NCBI GenBank assembly: GCA_964036665.1
Contig: OZ038531.1
Span: forward strand, 20,190,324-20,254,323
Reading direction: 5' to 3'
DNA: 64,000 nucleotides
From: Gordius sp. MW1
Lineage: Eukaryota > Nematomorpha > Gordioida > Gordea > Gordiidae
Part shown: positions 47,619 to 59,200 of the stretch, one piece after another
Numbering within the stretch: position 1 is the first letter of the stretch
How the letters are laid out: each line of letters opens with the position of its first letter
Position numbers and translations under genes: made by a program
The notes under the pieces: generated by a model
Told to the model about the DNA's origin: nothing
The model's database searches: none
The model's input: only the letters and a program-made list of their open reading frames with translations

Positions 47619-47699
47619 CGGGCTGGACAAAGTTCTTCTCCCCAGCATACAATATTTGTCTGAGCAGTACCAATATCCCATTCAATACTCGACTGTTAG

Positions 47700-48204
47700 T
47701 ACAAAAAATGGTGGCCCTAAAAGCCCTAATGAACTTCCCACTTCCAATGGTAACTACATATGACAGTGATGCCTATGGAGACGCATCAACAAGCCACATA
47801 GGTATTTATTTCATGACGCATTAGCAATGTTCAGATGTCAAAACTACATCCCGACAATCAACCTCTTAGAACTATTAGCTATTCCTATAGCATACTTAAG
47901 GGTATTAGTAGAGTACCCCAACATGACACCAGTAATCTACACAGACTCCAAAACAGCATTCTACATTTTCAAAAAAGGCTCCGCACACGCACCACACCTC
48001 GAAGGTGCATTCACCAAGATAGCCTTATGCTTAGGAATAAACCACGTGTTAAGAATAAAAAATGGCCTCAAATGGGTACCAACCGATAGAAACATGGCTG
48101 ACTTACCATCTAGAGAATTCTTCAACGACGAATATATGGTCAGCTTAATATCACAGAAAGCACACCTGAAACCCTCGTCCCCGACGAAACTTACCAATAA
48201 ATGA
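47700..48204 (+). pseudogene. RNase H of the compact retroelement
   Basis: The first acidic motif TYDSDAYGDAS lies in the frame ending at 47822. The rest lies in the frame 47827-48204: glutamate in INLLELLAI, aspartate in VIYTDSKTAF, and the final aspartate in DRNMADLPSRE. All four expected acidic positions are present, but a stop and frame change separate the first from the others. Confidence 0.75.
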
Positions 48205-48354
48205 AAATCACACCTAGAACTACAACCGGTTTGCTAAAGCTTAAAGACCGTACATTAGTCTAAGAAATTTACTATAATTCAAGACTAGTAATATACAAAT
48301 TATTCTTGTCTTTTGCGCTGCTCTACGTGTCGTAACGCCCATATCCATAATTTT

Positions 48355-49980
48355 CATTTATTGTCGCATATAATATCACCCATAATGCATATTTACATAA
48401 GTGTGTAATGTTCTAAAATAAAATAAAAAGGAGAATAAGGAGAAGGCGTATCGTGGTCAATCGTTATGTTCTAGGGCTTCCGTAACTTCAGGATTTGGGG
48501 TGTTACTGTCATATTTGCAAAACCTCGGTTATATTCGGGGGGAAGTTTAGACAAGGATTAAATTCATGAATTTTATTCCGTTTATTTCCGAATCGATAAT
48601 AAGTATAGACAATAATTTATTCGATCTTTTCATTCGGTATAAGTCGCGTCAAATTATAATTATCGTAAGGATTTTAGGAATTTCGCAGGGGTTCCCCCCA
48701 ACGGGGAAATAACTAGTGAGGAACACTGATTAGTTTAGTAATTTATTAATGAATTCAGTGTATTCATGGGCTTTTATATCGTTAAGGTTTTCTAACCCCG
48801 GCCTGTTCATGTTATTATTAGATTTACTTTTCCTTATATGGAAAAACTATTAAATTTTACTTATCTACTTTTACATCTCTTATTATATTGACTACTCCTT
48901 ATATACAAAAACTATTAAGTTTAACTTATCTATTTTTACATCTTTCGAACCTTTCCGGTCTTATTATAATCACCATGAGGACACAATATTCAATCCCCTA
49001 CACAAATATCTCCACTCTTAATACACCTCCTCCCTTAATCTTAACTTTTACTTCTACTAAAACATCATTCCCCTATTCTAATTTTGACAGCTATTCCACC
49101 TAAAGCATTCCCCTCTTTAGATATCTTGGTAATAAACATTGGTAATAAACCATTAAAAATATGCTTTAGATATCTTGGTAATAAACATTGGTAATAAACA
49201 ATTAAAAGCATGCCTTATTCTATCTTTGGCATTCCTCACCCATTAATTAATACTTAACTTTTCCATCACTACTTAAATGACTACTAAGGCAAGGGGGTGG
49301 GGTGAGGTATTTAGGGTTCGTCGTTACGGATACGACACCTCCCTTTTTTTTCTTTTTTTTAAGACGGGATTCGCACATGCCAAGTCGCGAGTAAATGGAA
49401 TCATACAAATTGGGTTTACAAGATGCGTAAAAATCGTGGTATTATATAATGCATATCTTCCGTTTCTGTCCTGTCATTTCATCCTCTGTTAGAGATACCC
49501 CTCGGATATTCAGGATTGACTAAAAGGCACGTTGTGACTCAGTTATCGACCCAATAAACGACTTCCTTTCTATGTAACTTGCTTTCTGCAAACAATAATG
49601 AAAATTTGTCCCACATGTCATCAACCCTCTTATTAAAAATTATCTCTAATTAATTAAATTAGTACCCTTAATAAATTCAAACCATTTAAATCTAGTTTGT
49701 ATTCTCTAGCCCTAATAAGTTCTCATTTTTGCCAGGTGCAAAATTAAATTTTTACTGGTATGGTTCATGGTTAAGCGCGCCTCATATTGCTTTAACAAGC
49801 GCACCTTTTCACTCTTTATACATGTACCTCTAAATTAGATACTGTATGATCCACCAATACCCTTTGTAAAATAACTGTTTTTGCTTATGATCTTTATGTA
49901 AGAACTCGTATCAAATATTAAGGTTAAAAGGCCATTATTTAATTATATAATATTTCAATGGTCGGTTACCTAAAATTACA
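48355..49980. other. Non-coding spacer between the two retroelement copies
   Basis: No gene supported. Two small tandem duplications are visible: a ~63-bp unit near 48838-48945 (ACTTATCTACTTTTACATCT repeated with changes) and a 49-bp unit at 49115-49163 and 49164-49212. The region is AT-rich with short poly-T runs. Confidence 0.5.
49115..49212 (+). repeat. 49-bp tandem duplication
   Basis: Two adjacent units, each with TAGATATCTTGGTAATAAAC and ending near ATTAAAA, differ at a few positions. It is a simple local duplication. Confidence 0.8.
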
Positions 49981-49989
49981 TTTATAACG

Positions 49990-51266
49990 TTTAACCACCA
50001 CCTCTGTCACCACGACAGCCCCTGCTTTTACAACGTCCAACCCAACCCTGGAACCCCCCTTTACCGAACCACGGGACGAGGAAAACGACTCCCACTTCGA
50101 CTCCAAGGGGCATCCAATTTCTTGGACGACTCCAAGGGGCATCCAATTTCTTGGACTACCAAGGATGACCCGGGCGCGCCACTAGCATCCAATACAGTGG
50201 AATGGATTGCAAAGGAGCTCAAGTCTATAAGGAATGATGTCATATCCTTACGACGAGCAAAAGAACAAGAATCCCATGTTAAAATAAGCAGCAATGCTCC
50301 CACATGCCCCCCCCCCCATATATTCCCCCCTTGCTGCAGCCACCGATTTTCAATCCACCACGGCAGGCACCTTCCATGTCATCACAATACAACCCCACCA
50401 CTTTTACCTTAACCCATGATGAGCTCAACGCCATTATCACAAGGGAAGTGGAAAAAAAGGTCTCGGGAATTAAGCAAACAGGCACTGACCTATTAAAACA
50501 AAGACTCAAGGGCCTCAAGGAGGCAGATGAGAAAAACAAAACCATCCCGCTGTATCAAAAACATGAAATAGATTTTCTCCTGGAACTAGGAGAAGCATGG
50601 GATGATCCAACTAAAGCCACGGATGTATTCTCAGAAAGGATTCGAACAACTGCTATGGCCACATACTATGGGTGGCAAGTGGTAACAGGGAAAACCAAAG
50701 ATTGGGCCGTTAAAAATGGATTCGGCCAAATGGGAGAGCAGATTAGTTCCTTTCGTCCGAACTATCAACCACCTATGCCAAGGAAGGCGCCTTTCAACAG
50801 AAATAAAGGGGCGCCTGAGGCTAGGAAGGACTGAGCGACAGTACGTGCGGACGGCGGCGGCGACCCTCGGCAGTGGTGATAACCCGCCGAGCATCAATGG
50901 GGGACGGACCGCTCTAACATGGCTGAACAATTACGTTTAACTAGCCCGGAGCATCGCTATCAACTCTGTCTCCCTTGATGATGGACCGGATGAAGGGACC
51001 CCTCCACTCGATCACCCTTCTACGTCGCCGCCTGAGCACACTGAGGTGCCGGAATTCCTCAATGGCCCACTTCATGATATCGGATTAGATAGCGAGCCGA
51101 TCCCCATTATAAACGAACCTTCCAATATCCCCAACTTCCCCGCGTTCTGGGACATTAGTGATGGAAACCGAATCCCATTTACATCACCACTGGATTTGGC
51201 CACAACATTACTACGTCCCCATCATTCGCAATCCCTATTTACTTTCAATGTCGCTACCAAGGGGCA
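49990..51266 (+). mobile_element. Compact retroelement, copy 2 (RT deleted)
   Basis: Matches 45559-46800 of copy 1 with few substitutions, from ACCACCACCTCTGTCACC to TTCAATGTCGCTACCAAGGG. It then diverges before the reverse transcriptase. It has the same frame change at a C tract (50307-50317) as copy 1. The 5' part is missing and the RT and RNase H are absent, so it cannot move on its own. Confidence 0.85.
50101..50158 (+). repeat. 29-bp tandem duplication in retroelement copy 2
   Basis: The unit CTCCAAGGGGCATCCAATTT plus nine more bases occurs twice in a row. Copy 1 has a single unit at the matching place, so the duplication is specific to copy 2. Confidence 0.85.
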
Positions 51267-53280
51267 ATGAACTCCATATAAAGGTAACCTTGGACCTGAC
51301 AACGATGGTATTACCTTTCAACATATTACATGCGACGTTCCGGTAACTCCTCAAAAAGGTAAACTATTCATGCGCAGGGGCAAAATATTTTCCCACCCAG
51401 GAAATTCGACCTCATCCAACCTATAAAGGTAATAGGACATTTAGCCAAAAAACAGGTCATTAAGGACCTCATCAAACCTAATTAAAGGTGATACGGCATA
51501 AAGCCAAAAAACAGGTCATAACATGCATTAAGCCTCCGAAAATTAATTCGCTTCTGGGTTACACGTGCGCTCATGCAATACAAAATTTAATAACTGAAAC
51601 CTCGTCGTATGCTCTATACTGGCAGAATTCATTTGGGCTTGGCCCTACCGTCCCTATGCACCGAACCCTTCAGCACATATTGACCACACTGCCCTATACA
51701 TGCAACTTTCATGCATAACGTTAAACATCACCGCGTCATCGTACTGTTCGATACCAGCTGATCCATCAAGGACAATGACAGACAGCGATTGACGGTCACA
51801 TGCGCGTCAATCATACTCATAAATATTAAATGAATTCCACGGCGAAAAAAGCGGAAAGGCGAAAAAATTGAAGGAATAAAACATGCATTATAAAAAATGT
51901 TTACCTTCACGCGATTCTATTGAGACTTATGAACTAATTAATCGGATTTAAAAACATTGCCATACTCTTATTACCTCAAACAATACCCCAACATTTAAGT
52001 TACAATAACCATCAACATAGTTTCGTTTAAATTTAAATCACAAAATATTACTGTTAATCTTAATCCAAAAATATAAAATCCAAAAAATTAGCATCTTTCT
52101 TTTAATACTTTTAAGTCGTAAATTATTTTAGTATCGTGTACTTCTGACACTGAAAGAAAGAATAAAACAAAAAAGGAAGAACCCACTTACATTAATATTA
52201 AATATTTACTTTCAAACTTATGATAACAAATTATATTACTATTGTTTTTTACCTTTAATTTAATTAATTCCAATTTAGAAACCAATGTATTTATTCGATA
52301 ATATTAGTTCGTAGGTGCCGCGCGCGACGATAGCGAAAAAATAAAAGTTATTACCGAAAAATGAGAATGATGGGCATTATAATATCTCATTAAAAATGCC
52401 AACAAAAAAACTATTAATTCTCTAGTACAATCATACACGCATGACCTGCCCGCGCAGCTGGCATTAGTAGTACGCGTATAATAAAGCGAGGAGAGAGAGA
52501 GATGAGGGGGAAGGAAACGTGCATGGTATACGCACAGCAATGAGAGACTGCGTATAAGAGACAACCAACTAACTACAAATAAGCTTAGAGATAATATATT
52601 TGCGTACAACAATCTTAAATGAGGCTCTATGTAATCAGCTTTAATAGATTTGAGTAAACCAAGGTTTTTTTAATTGCTACATATTTAAGAAAAATTATAA
52701 CATACTTAACGAAAAAGATAAAATAGAATTGCTAATGGCTTGTCTTAGCAGTTTTTCTGGCAAGAATTCTAGCAATTATATTAAGCTTAATCAACTCCTA
52801 TTGCAGGTCTTGCCATCTAAGTAACATAGCATCTGTACTTGCCATTGAAACAATTAATCCAAACGTTTTACCCTCTGAATATCTAAGATGAACTTAAACA
52901 GCTCTAGTCATAACTAGTTGTTGTGTTTATTTTGTTCACTTTATAAAATTTATGTACTCCATATCTCTATTTGTATAAAATACTTGCTTCTACATAGCAT
53001 CTACAAATTATTAAGTATTTGTAATTTTAATTCATCGAGCGTTGTTCGCAATCTTCAACTAAACATGTGGACTAATACTCGTATTTATTTAAACAAATTT
53101 GTATAAAATTTTCGCGATCTATCATTCTCTCTCTCTATCCCACAAAATATTTGCTTTTGTATGTTCGCATGCATCTTTCAGCCAATCTAGCCAATAATTA
53201 TTAGATATTGGACGGGCTATATTTTTATGGATCCTTACGCATGGTTTGTTAAAGATTAATAATTAACATATAAATGATCT
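51267..53280. other. Non-coding sequence after retroelement copy 2
   Basis: 51420-51530 contains a near-duplicated segment with GCCAAAAAACAGGTCAT, possibly the untranslated end of the retroelement. Beyond it I see no gene; the 102-codon minus frame at 52304-52612 is Leu/Ser-rich low-complexity sequence. 52490-52510 is a GA-rich run. Confidence 0.45.
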
Positions 53281-53289
53281 CAAGTAGAC

Positions 53290-53480
53290 ATCTTACGGAC
53301 AGGCCCTGCCGGGCTTTGTATCATGAAAATTTGAATAAGCCGGGCCCGGACGGGCTTAACAATTAATGGAACGGGCTCGGTCGAACCTGAGATTTTTTTA
53401 ACGGGCTTGAACGAGCCTGACGTTTAATAAACGGGCTTGAACGGGCCAGAGATTATATAAACGGCCATGGAATTACAAAG
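53290..53480 (+). repeat. GC-rich short repeats
   Basis: Irregular repeats of ACGGGCTTGAACGGGCC with spacers of about 30 bp stand out in AT-rich DNA. Similar strings occur at 10206-10776 and near 33788. This could be the sub-terminal repeat region of a hAT-like non-autonomous element. Confidence 0.5.
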
Positions 53481-54141
53481 GTCTTAAAAGTCATATAAAT
53501 TTGATTTTTATTAAATATATAGATTATTAATTGTTATATTTTATTAACTCTAATTTTTGTATATCCAGTAGCACTAGCATTCATTCTTTTTTCAAGCGTT
53601 AAATTTAATTTTAAAACATTTTTATTCTATTTGCTATAGTTTTCGTTTACATAATTCAAGATTATAGCTTCGTATATTCTTTTATAAGTAAGTTCAATTA
53701 CATAGTTACAATCATAGACTGTTACAATGCACAAAAAGTTTGTGTTTAATTTATAACAAATTTTACTGGTATAATTATTATTATTAGGGCCATATAATTT
53801 AATAAATATTTTTTTCTAAACTAAAAATTAGGTGTATTCTTTTTTCTATGACTGTTTATCACCTAGGCTGGGGGTCAGTCCTTTCAGCATTCGTTTCCAT
53901 TTGTTTCTATGTTTACAAAGATCTTTCTTTATCTTGTGGACTTTCATATCGTCCCGTATTTTATGAATTAGGTAAGCTTGGGTCTTCCTCTCCCTCGTTT
54001 TCCTGCGAAATTTATCATCTCAATTTTCTTTCCGACCTAGATATCGCCCCTTCTTTTGACATGAGCATACCATCTTAGTCTATTTGTTAGAAGCTTTGTC
54101 GTAATAGATGTAGTACCCAAAATTCTTCTTATTTCTTCATT

Positions 54142-54812
54142 TCACCTATGTTCCTTTTTGCTTACTCCTAGCACCCATCTTAGCATTCTCATCTCCATGG
54201 CCGCAAGACGCTGCTCTTCTCTTTTACGTACAGCCCATGATTCCGAGCTATACAGGACTGTTGGCTGTATGATGGATATATACAGTGCGCCTTTTAGTCT
54301 TCTAGGATGTTTTTGACACACAGAACGCCTGTCAAGTCCCTCCACTTGAGCCATCCGGAATTTATCCTTGCTTGAATTTCTTTATCCATTTCACCACCCG
54401 ATTTAAGTCTTGATCCTAGATATTTGAAGGATCCACGCTTGTAAGTTGCCAATCGCTTAAAGTATCCTCGCCCAAATCCTTGGTAATAATATCCATTATC
54501 ATTATGAATAGGAAGGGACTAAGAGCTGAACCTTGACGGACTCCAGTGTTAATGGCAAAGCCCTTTGTTGTCCCCACCGTTTTTCTAACGTTCGTTCTAT
54601 TTCCCTTGTACATATCTTTTATTGCTCTGACGTATAATTCTGGCACATTGTTTTTTAAGACATTTCCACACTAAGGTACGAGGAACTTTATCGAACGCTT
54701 TTTCTAGATCGATGAAACACATGTGCAAATCCTCTTCCCTTTTAATTGCTATGCAATTTATGGGCTCGTTTTTTTGGTGTCCGTTGTCCGTCCGTTGTCC
54801 GTTGTCCACCAA
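54142..54812 (-). pseudogene. Non-LTR retrotransposon reverse transcriptase fragment
   Basis: Three minus-strand frames cover parts of a LINE reverse transcriptase: CFIDLEKAFDKVPR (motif A aspartate), GVRQGSALSPFLF (motif B), and a C-terminal segment with SESWAVRKREE and MLRWVLGVSKK. The FADD motif C expected between the second and third pieces is missing, so there is an internal deletion as well as frame changes. The style is that of RTE-like or related clades. There is no endonuclease domain. Confidence 0.8.
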
Positions 54813-54840
54813 GTTTTTTTTTTTAAATTAAATTAATATT

Positions 54841-55560
54841 TTGTTCTTGTTAATACCATTGATAATATGACTTTTTGGTCGTCCACAGGCTACTGACCAA
54901 TGAAAAAATGACCATTGGCCAAATAAATCGAAATTTTATTTTCGTTTTTGAATTGGGTATATTAGGTTAACATTGATAATTACCCTATGCCCTTCCCTAC
55001 AAGGGCCTATGCCTCTACTGATGTGGGTCCCTGTGCCCCTACAAAAGCCTATGCCTCTACTGATTTGGGTTCGAATCCCGGCGAGGGTAAATTTTTAATT
55101 GCTGGTTCGAATCCCGGATAGGGCAAAATTTTTATTTTTTTTGAATTAAATTAATATATTGTTCTTGTTAATACCCTTGATAATACGACTTTTTAACCGT
55201 GTCCTGGCTACTGACCAATGAAAAAAATCACCATTGGCCAAATTGTGATTCTAAATTTTTATAACGTTTTTTTTCAAATTAAGATATTGTTTTTGTTAAT
55301 ACCATTGATAATATGGTTTTTTGGCCGTCCGCTGGCTGCTGACCAACGGAAAAAATCACCATTGGCCAAAGTGTGACTCAAAATTTTTTGTTCTTCGTTT
55401 TTTTCGACTCGTATGTATTTATAAACCGTCTCTTGGTACTGACCAATGGAATAAAATGACCATTGGCCAAATTGTGATTTCATTTTTTTTTCGTTTTTTT
55501 TCGGCTCTTATGTATTTTGTTCTTGTTAATACCATTGATAAAATTTATTTATTTAATTTA
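54841..55560 (+). repeat. Tandem satellite with CCATTGGCCAAA units
   Basis: Units anchored at GTTCTTGTTAATACCATTGA (54841, 55159, 55287 and about 55517) and at CTGACCAATG followed by CCATTGGCCAAA. Spacing is irregular, about 110-130 bp where complete. Interrupted between 54960 and 55140 by a segment with two tRNA-like B boxes. Confidence 0.8.
55068..55125 (+). repeat. Two tRNA-like B-box strings
   Basis: GGGTTCGAATCCCGGCGAGG (about 55067) and TGGTTCGAATCCCGGATAGG (about 55103) look like T-arm plus acceptor 3' strands of tRNAs, 35 bp apart. No complete cloverleaf, D arm or anticodon arm can be folded around either. They are probably SINE or tRNA-derived fragments within the satellite. Confidence 0.5.
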
Positions 55561-55569
55561 AAATAATTT

Positions 55570-56272
55570 TGACCGTATCCTGTAACAATTTACTTAATAT
55601 TTAATTCGAGAAAACTTCAACCTTGTATGTATGACGTCATTATTGTATATAATGCTATAAATGAAACTGGCCGGGAAATGTCCGATATTTTTAAAACGAA
55701 AAGGTATTTTAGGAATCTGAAAAAGCTATTTTACCCCTGGCCGCCCTGGCATCTACGGCTAAATTTTCGAGCGAATCGGGCCGGTAGTTTCAGAGCTTAG
55801 ATATTTTATATCGGAAAATATTCATCATTTTATTATATAATAAACATATTCATTATAAATTATGGCAGCAAAAAAGTTTAGTTTTTCTCTACACATGATA
55901 TACCTCGACTACTACGATACCCCTCTAACTCTACTATTCCTCTCCAGCTCCACAACTTCCCTTTTATTGCCACTTGTGGGAAATTGCAACCAAATAATAG
56001 AATTCTGAAAAATTTATTGTTCTAATTTACTTATTTTATTTTGCTTTATAAATTAAGTTACTAGTCAAATTTATTTTCTTCAATATTTTATGGTGGAGAA
56101 GTATAAAAGTACCTGTTGTTAAATTTTCCTACAATATGGCAGCTATTTTGGTGTCTGAATGATTAAAAATCAGCTGTTCGGCAGTCTATTGTTTTATTAG
56201 TCTATGGATAAAACCTTCAATGCGACATTCTCAATGATTTGTAACTAATAGTATGAAATAGGCTGATTCGAA
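55570..56272. other. Region upstream of Cdc73
   Basis: About 700 bp without a recognised gene. It should hold the promoter and 5' UTR of the Cdc73 gene. No convincing TATA or initiator could be distinguished in the AT-rich background. Confidence 0.4.
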
Positions 56273-59200
56273 ATGGCCGATCCCCTAAGCCTTTTGCGAC
56301 AATACAATATTAATAACAAACTTGATGAAATTTGTGAAAAAGAAGGGAAAATATTATTTGGTGATTTAGCTTGGGCGAAAAATGCCAATACAAATTATTT
56401 ACTTTGGGGGTAACTGTTCATTATATAAATTATTATGTTATTTTAGGACTGGTAAAGATGGCGTACCACGCGAATATTATACAGTTGAATGCATTCTATT
56501 CCTTCTTAGAAATGTTAAAAAGCCACATCCAAAATATGTTAAAGACGCAGCTGTAATATATTAACTTTTATATTAATATCTTATTTTAGAAAGAAAACAT
56601 TCCTGTTGTTAGAAGACCAGATAGAAGGGTAATTATAGCTGACATGATTTAACCTTTTTGTAAATATTAAAATTGATTTTAATATATTGTTAGAATAAAT
56701 TTTATAAACTAGGAATTATTGGCCTATTTAAATGCTGAAACATCATCATCAACTAGTATTGACAGGAGTGCACCCCTTGAGTTACCTATTCAAAGTACTT
56801 AATAAAAGATTATGTATCTAACTAATTATAAGTCAAAAGGACAATAGAGGAGGTCACAGAAAATGTGAAGAAAACAAAATTTGAGGTAATATACATTTAA
56901 TTTTCTTATGAAACTTATCAGGAAGAAAAATTGTTGAAAGATAAAGAAAGGTTGGCTGCTTGGCTAGATGCCCCTAAAGAGGCTCAGATTTCTACTGAAA
57001 ATATAAGGTTTTTATAATTCATACATCATGAAAATTTCATTATAGGTCATTATCCGATGCAATGTCTATTGAAAAAATAGCTCAAATCAAGGCAAAAAGA
57101 TTGGCTAAAAAGAGGTCAACGATCAAAGGAAGCTTAGGGGACTTAGGTGGTGGTTCAACTGGTGAAAGGGAGAGGATTTTTAACCAAGATTCTAATACTC
57201 ATTCTTCGCTAGATCAACACAATGGTACATCAGAAGCAAACAAGTCTCAAAATCAACATATAATACAGGATGAAAATTCTAGAGATAATAATGCTAATTT
57301 GATTGACGGAGAAGGAAAAAACTTGAGTGGTATTGTTGGTTCTAATTTGCTAAGTAAAAGTGGTACTTTTGTGGACTCTGAAGTTGATTTGACCAGGGAT
57401 ATTATGAGTAGAGAAAGGTTATGGAGAAATAGGGATAATGCCCTACAAAGCACTGGCAAAGTAAAGCCCTTCACTTTTTGTAAAATATATATTTGTGATA
57501 ATGTTATAGCTCAACAATTTCTATTGAATTGTAAGCTGAAATAATATTTTGTAAGATTTAGCATTAATTTTGCATACTTTTTAAACTAAGTAACTAGTAT
57601 AATTCATGAAAAAAGATTGAGCACTAAATTTATATTTAATAAAGCTTGTGAAATTGAAAAATGGATTATATAATCTTTTAGGTATAAAGTTATAATACAA
57701 TTTAAGCTAATTCTCAAAATTATTTGATCCATTCATTTGAGTTCTGAGCAGTTTTTACATTTTATATTGTAGAATTATTATTTATTCAAAGAATATATTA
57801 ATTTATTTTAGCTTTTTGCCCAAAATATATTTGCCATCTTGCAAAGTATAAAGATTAGAGAAGAGGGTGGTCCACCAAGACCACAGATTGATTTAACAAC
57901 ATCTTCTGCAAAGGTATATTGTCTCACAGCTTTATGGTATTTGTGTGTAATTACACATTTTTGATTATACCTTGGTTACTTTTCCATAAATATATTTTTA
58001 GAGCAATACAGTGTGATTAAGTTAAATAAAATTTCAGTTTTTTATGTTTATAAACTATTAGCATTGTGAATTAAATTGTATATAGAGCATAAAAGCAAAT
58101 TTTATTTACATAACGTATTAAATTTATAAAAACTCAAATATATCTAGATGTCTTTTCAAAATAGGCTTTACAATTTGTGTAAAATTGTTGTTTGATAAAT
58201 AAATATATTGCTTTTAATAGAATCAAATTTCGAAAAATAATACGTTGTCTACTCATACATCATCGAACCAACCTCAAACAACTAATTTAAACGCCGCTAC
58301 TCAACAACAATACAGCCGATACGATCAAGAGAGATTTAAAGCCAACAAGGGTTAACATATTTTTCCTTGGATCTGCATACACACTTTATAAATTCTTTGT
58401 GCTATTTGTGTGCTTTAGACCATTATATATTAAGTTTTTATTATTCGTTCCAACCTTAGTTATTGACTTAAATTATGATTGCCTTTTTGGGGGTATTTCT
58501 ATTTGTGTTTTAAATAACTGTTATAAACAAGTATATTTAAACTGTTTAGCTATTCATTAAAGTTTTAAAAGTAAATATGTCTCAAAGTTTTAACATCTAA
58601 CAGGTAATCATCAGGTTTGACCCCGGGATAATTTAAAATTAAATATAAGTCTGCCATTTTCATAAACAAACTATTACTGAGCAATAACTCAATTTAATTC
58701 ATGGCTTCGTATCTAGTTTTGACTTTAGAATTTCGTGAGCTTTTAGAACGAAAGCTATATTTGCCGTTCCCACGTGACACATCTATTATAGCCTTTGTTG
58801 AAATTTTAAATTCTGATAGGCTTCTTGATATATCTTCTTTTTTTCATACAAAGTATATCTCTCTGCCGTTTTTACAAAACATAATACACTAATTTACTTT
58901 AACACAAATATCGTTTGGTTATTAATTTCTAAATTATAGGCGTTTTCGCCCAAAAAATCTACAACGTCTCGTTTTTGTTTTAGAGGTGTCCGATTTCAAG
59001 ATCGATACCACCGGAACGTACCACGGTATGACGCTAAAGTCCGTTGCCCGAGCGGCTACAAAACAAAATAATTCTCTGACCCCCACAGGCCAAGTGGGCG
59101 TGTCCCCTCACCCCTCGGGTCCAGACCCGCCCACTTTTAGAGGTGGCGGAGTGTTGAAAAATGTGGCATCCATCCCCACACTACAATCCTCGGGGAGTAA

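Larger units (their letters stand above)
45516..48354 (+). mobile_element. Compact retroelement, copy 1 (Gag-like, RT, RNase H; no integrase seen)
   Basis: About 2.8 kb between two copies of a 21-bp direct repeat at 45516-45536 and 48334-48354 (core CGCCCATATCCATAATTTT). Inside, in order on the plus strand, are a Gag-like region, a reverse transcriptase and an RNase H. I see no protease, integrase, tyrosine recombinase or endonuclease, no LTRs and no poly-A tail. The RNase H style (INLLELLAI, then ADLPSRE) recalls DIRS-type elements, but the class is uncertain. Several frame changes show that this copy is damaged. Confidence 0.7.

Noticed and set aside
52304-52612. 102-codon minus-strand ORF, Leu/Ser-rich
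   Set aside because: Low-complexity GA/CT-rich sequence with no domain, splice context or homologue visible.
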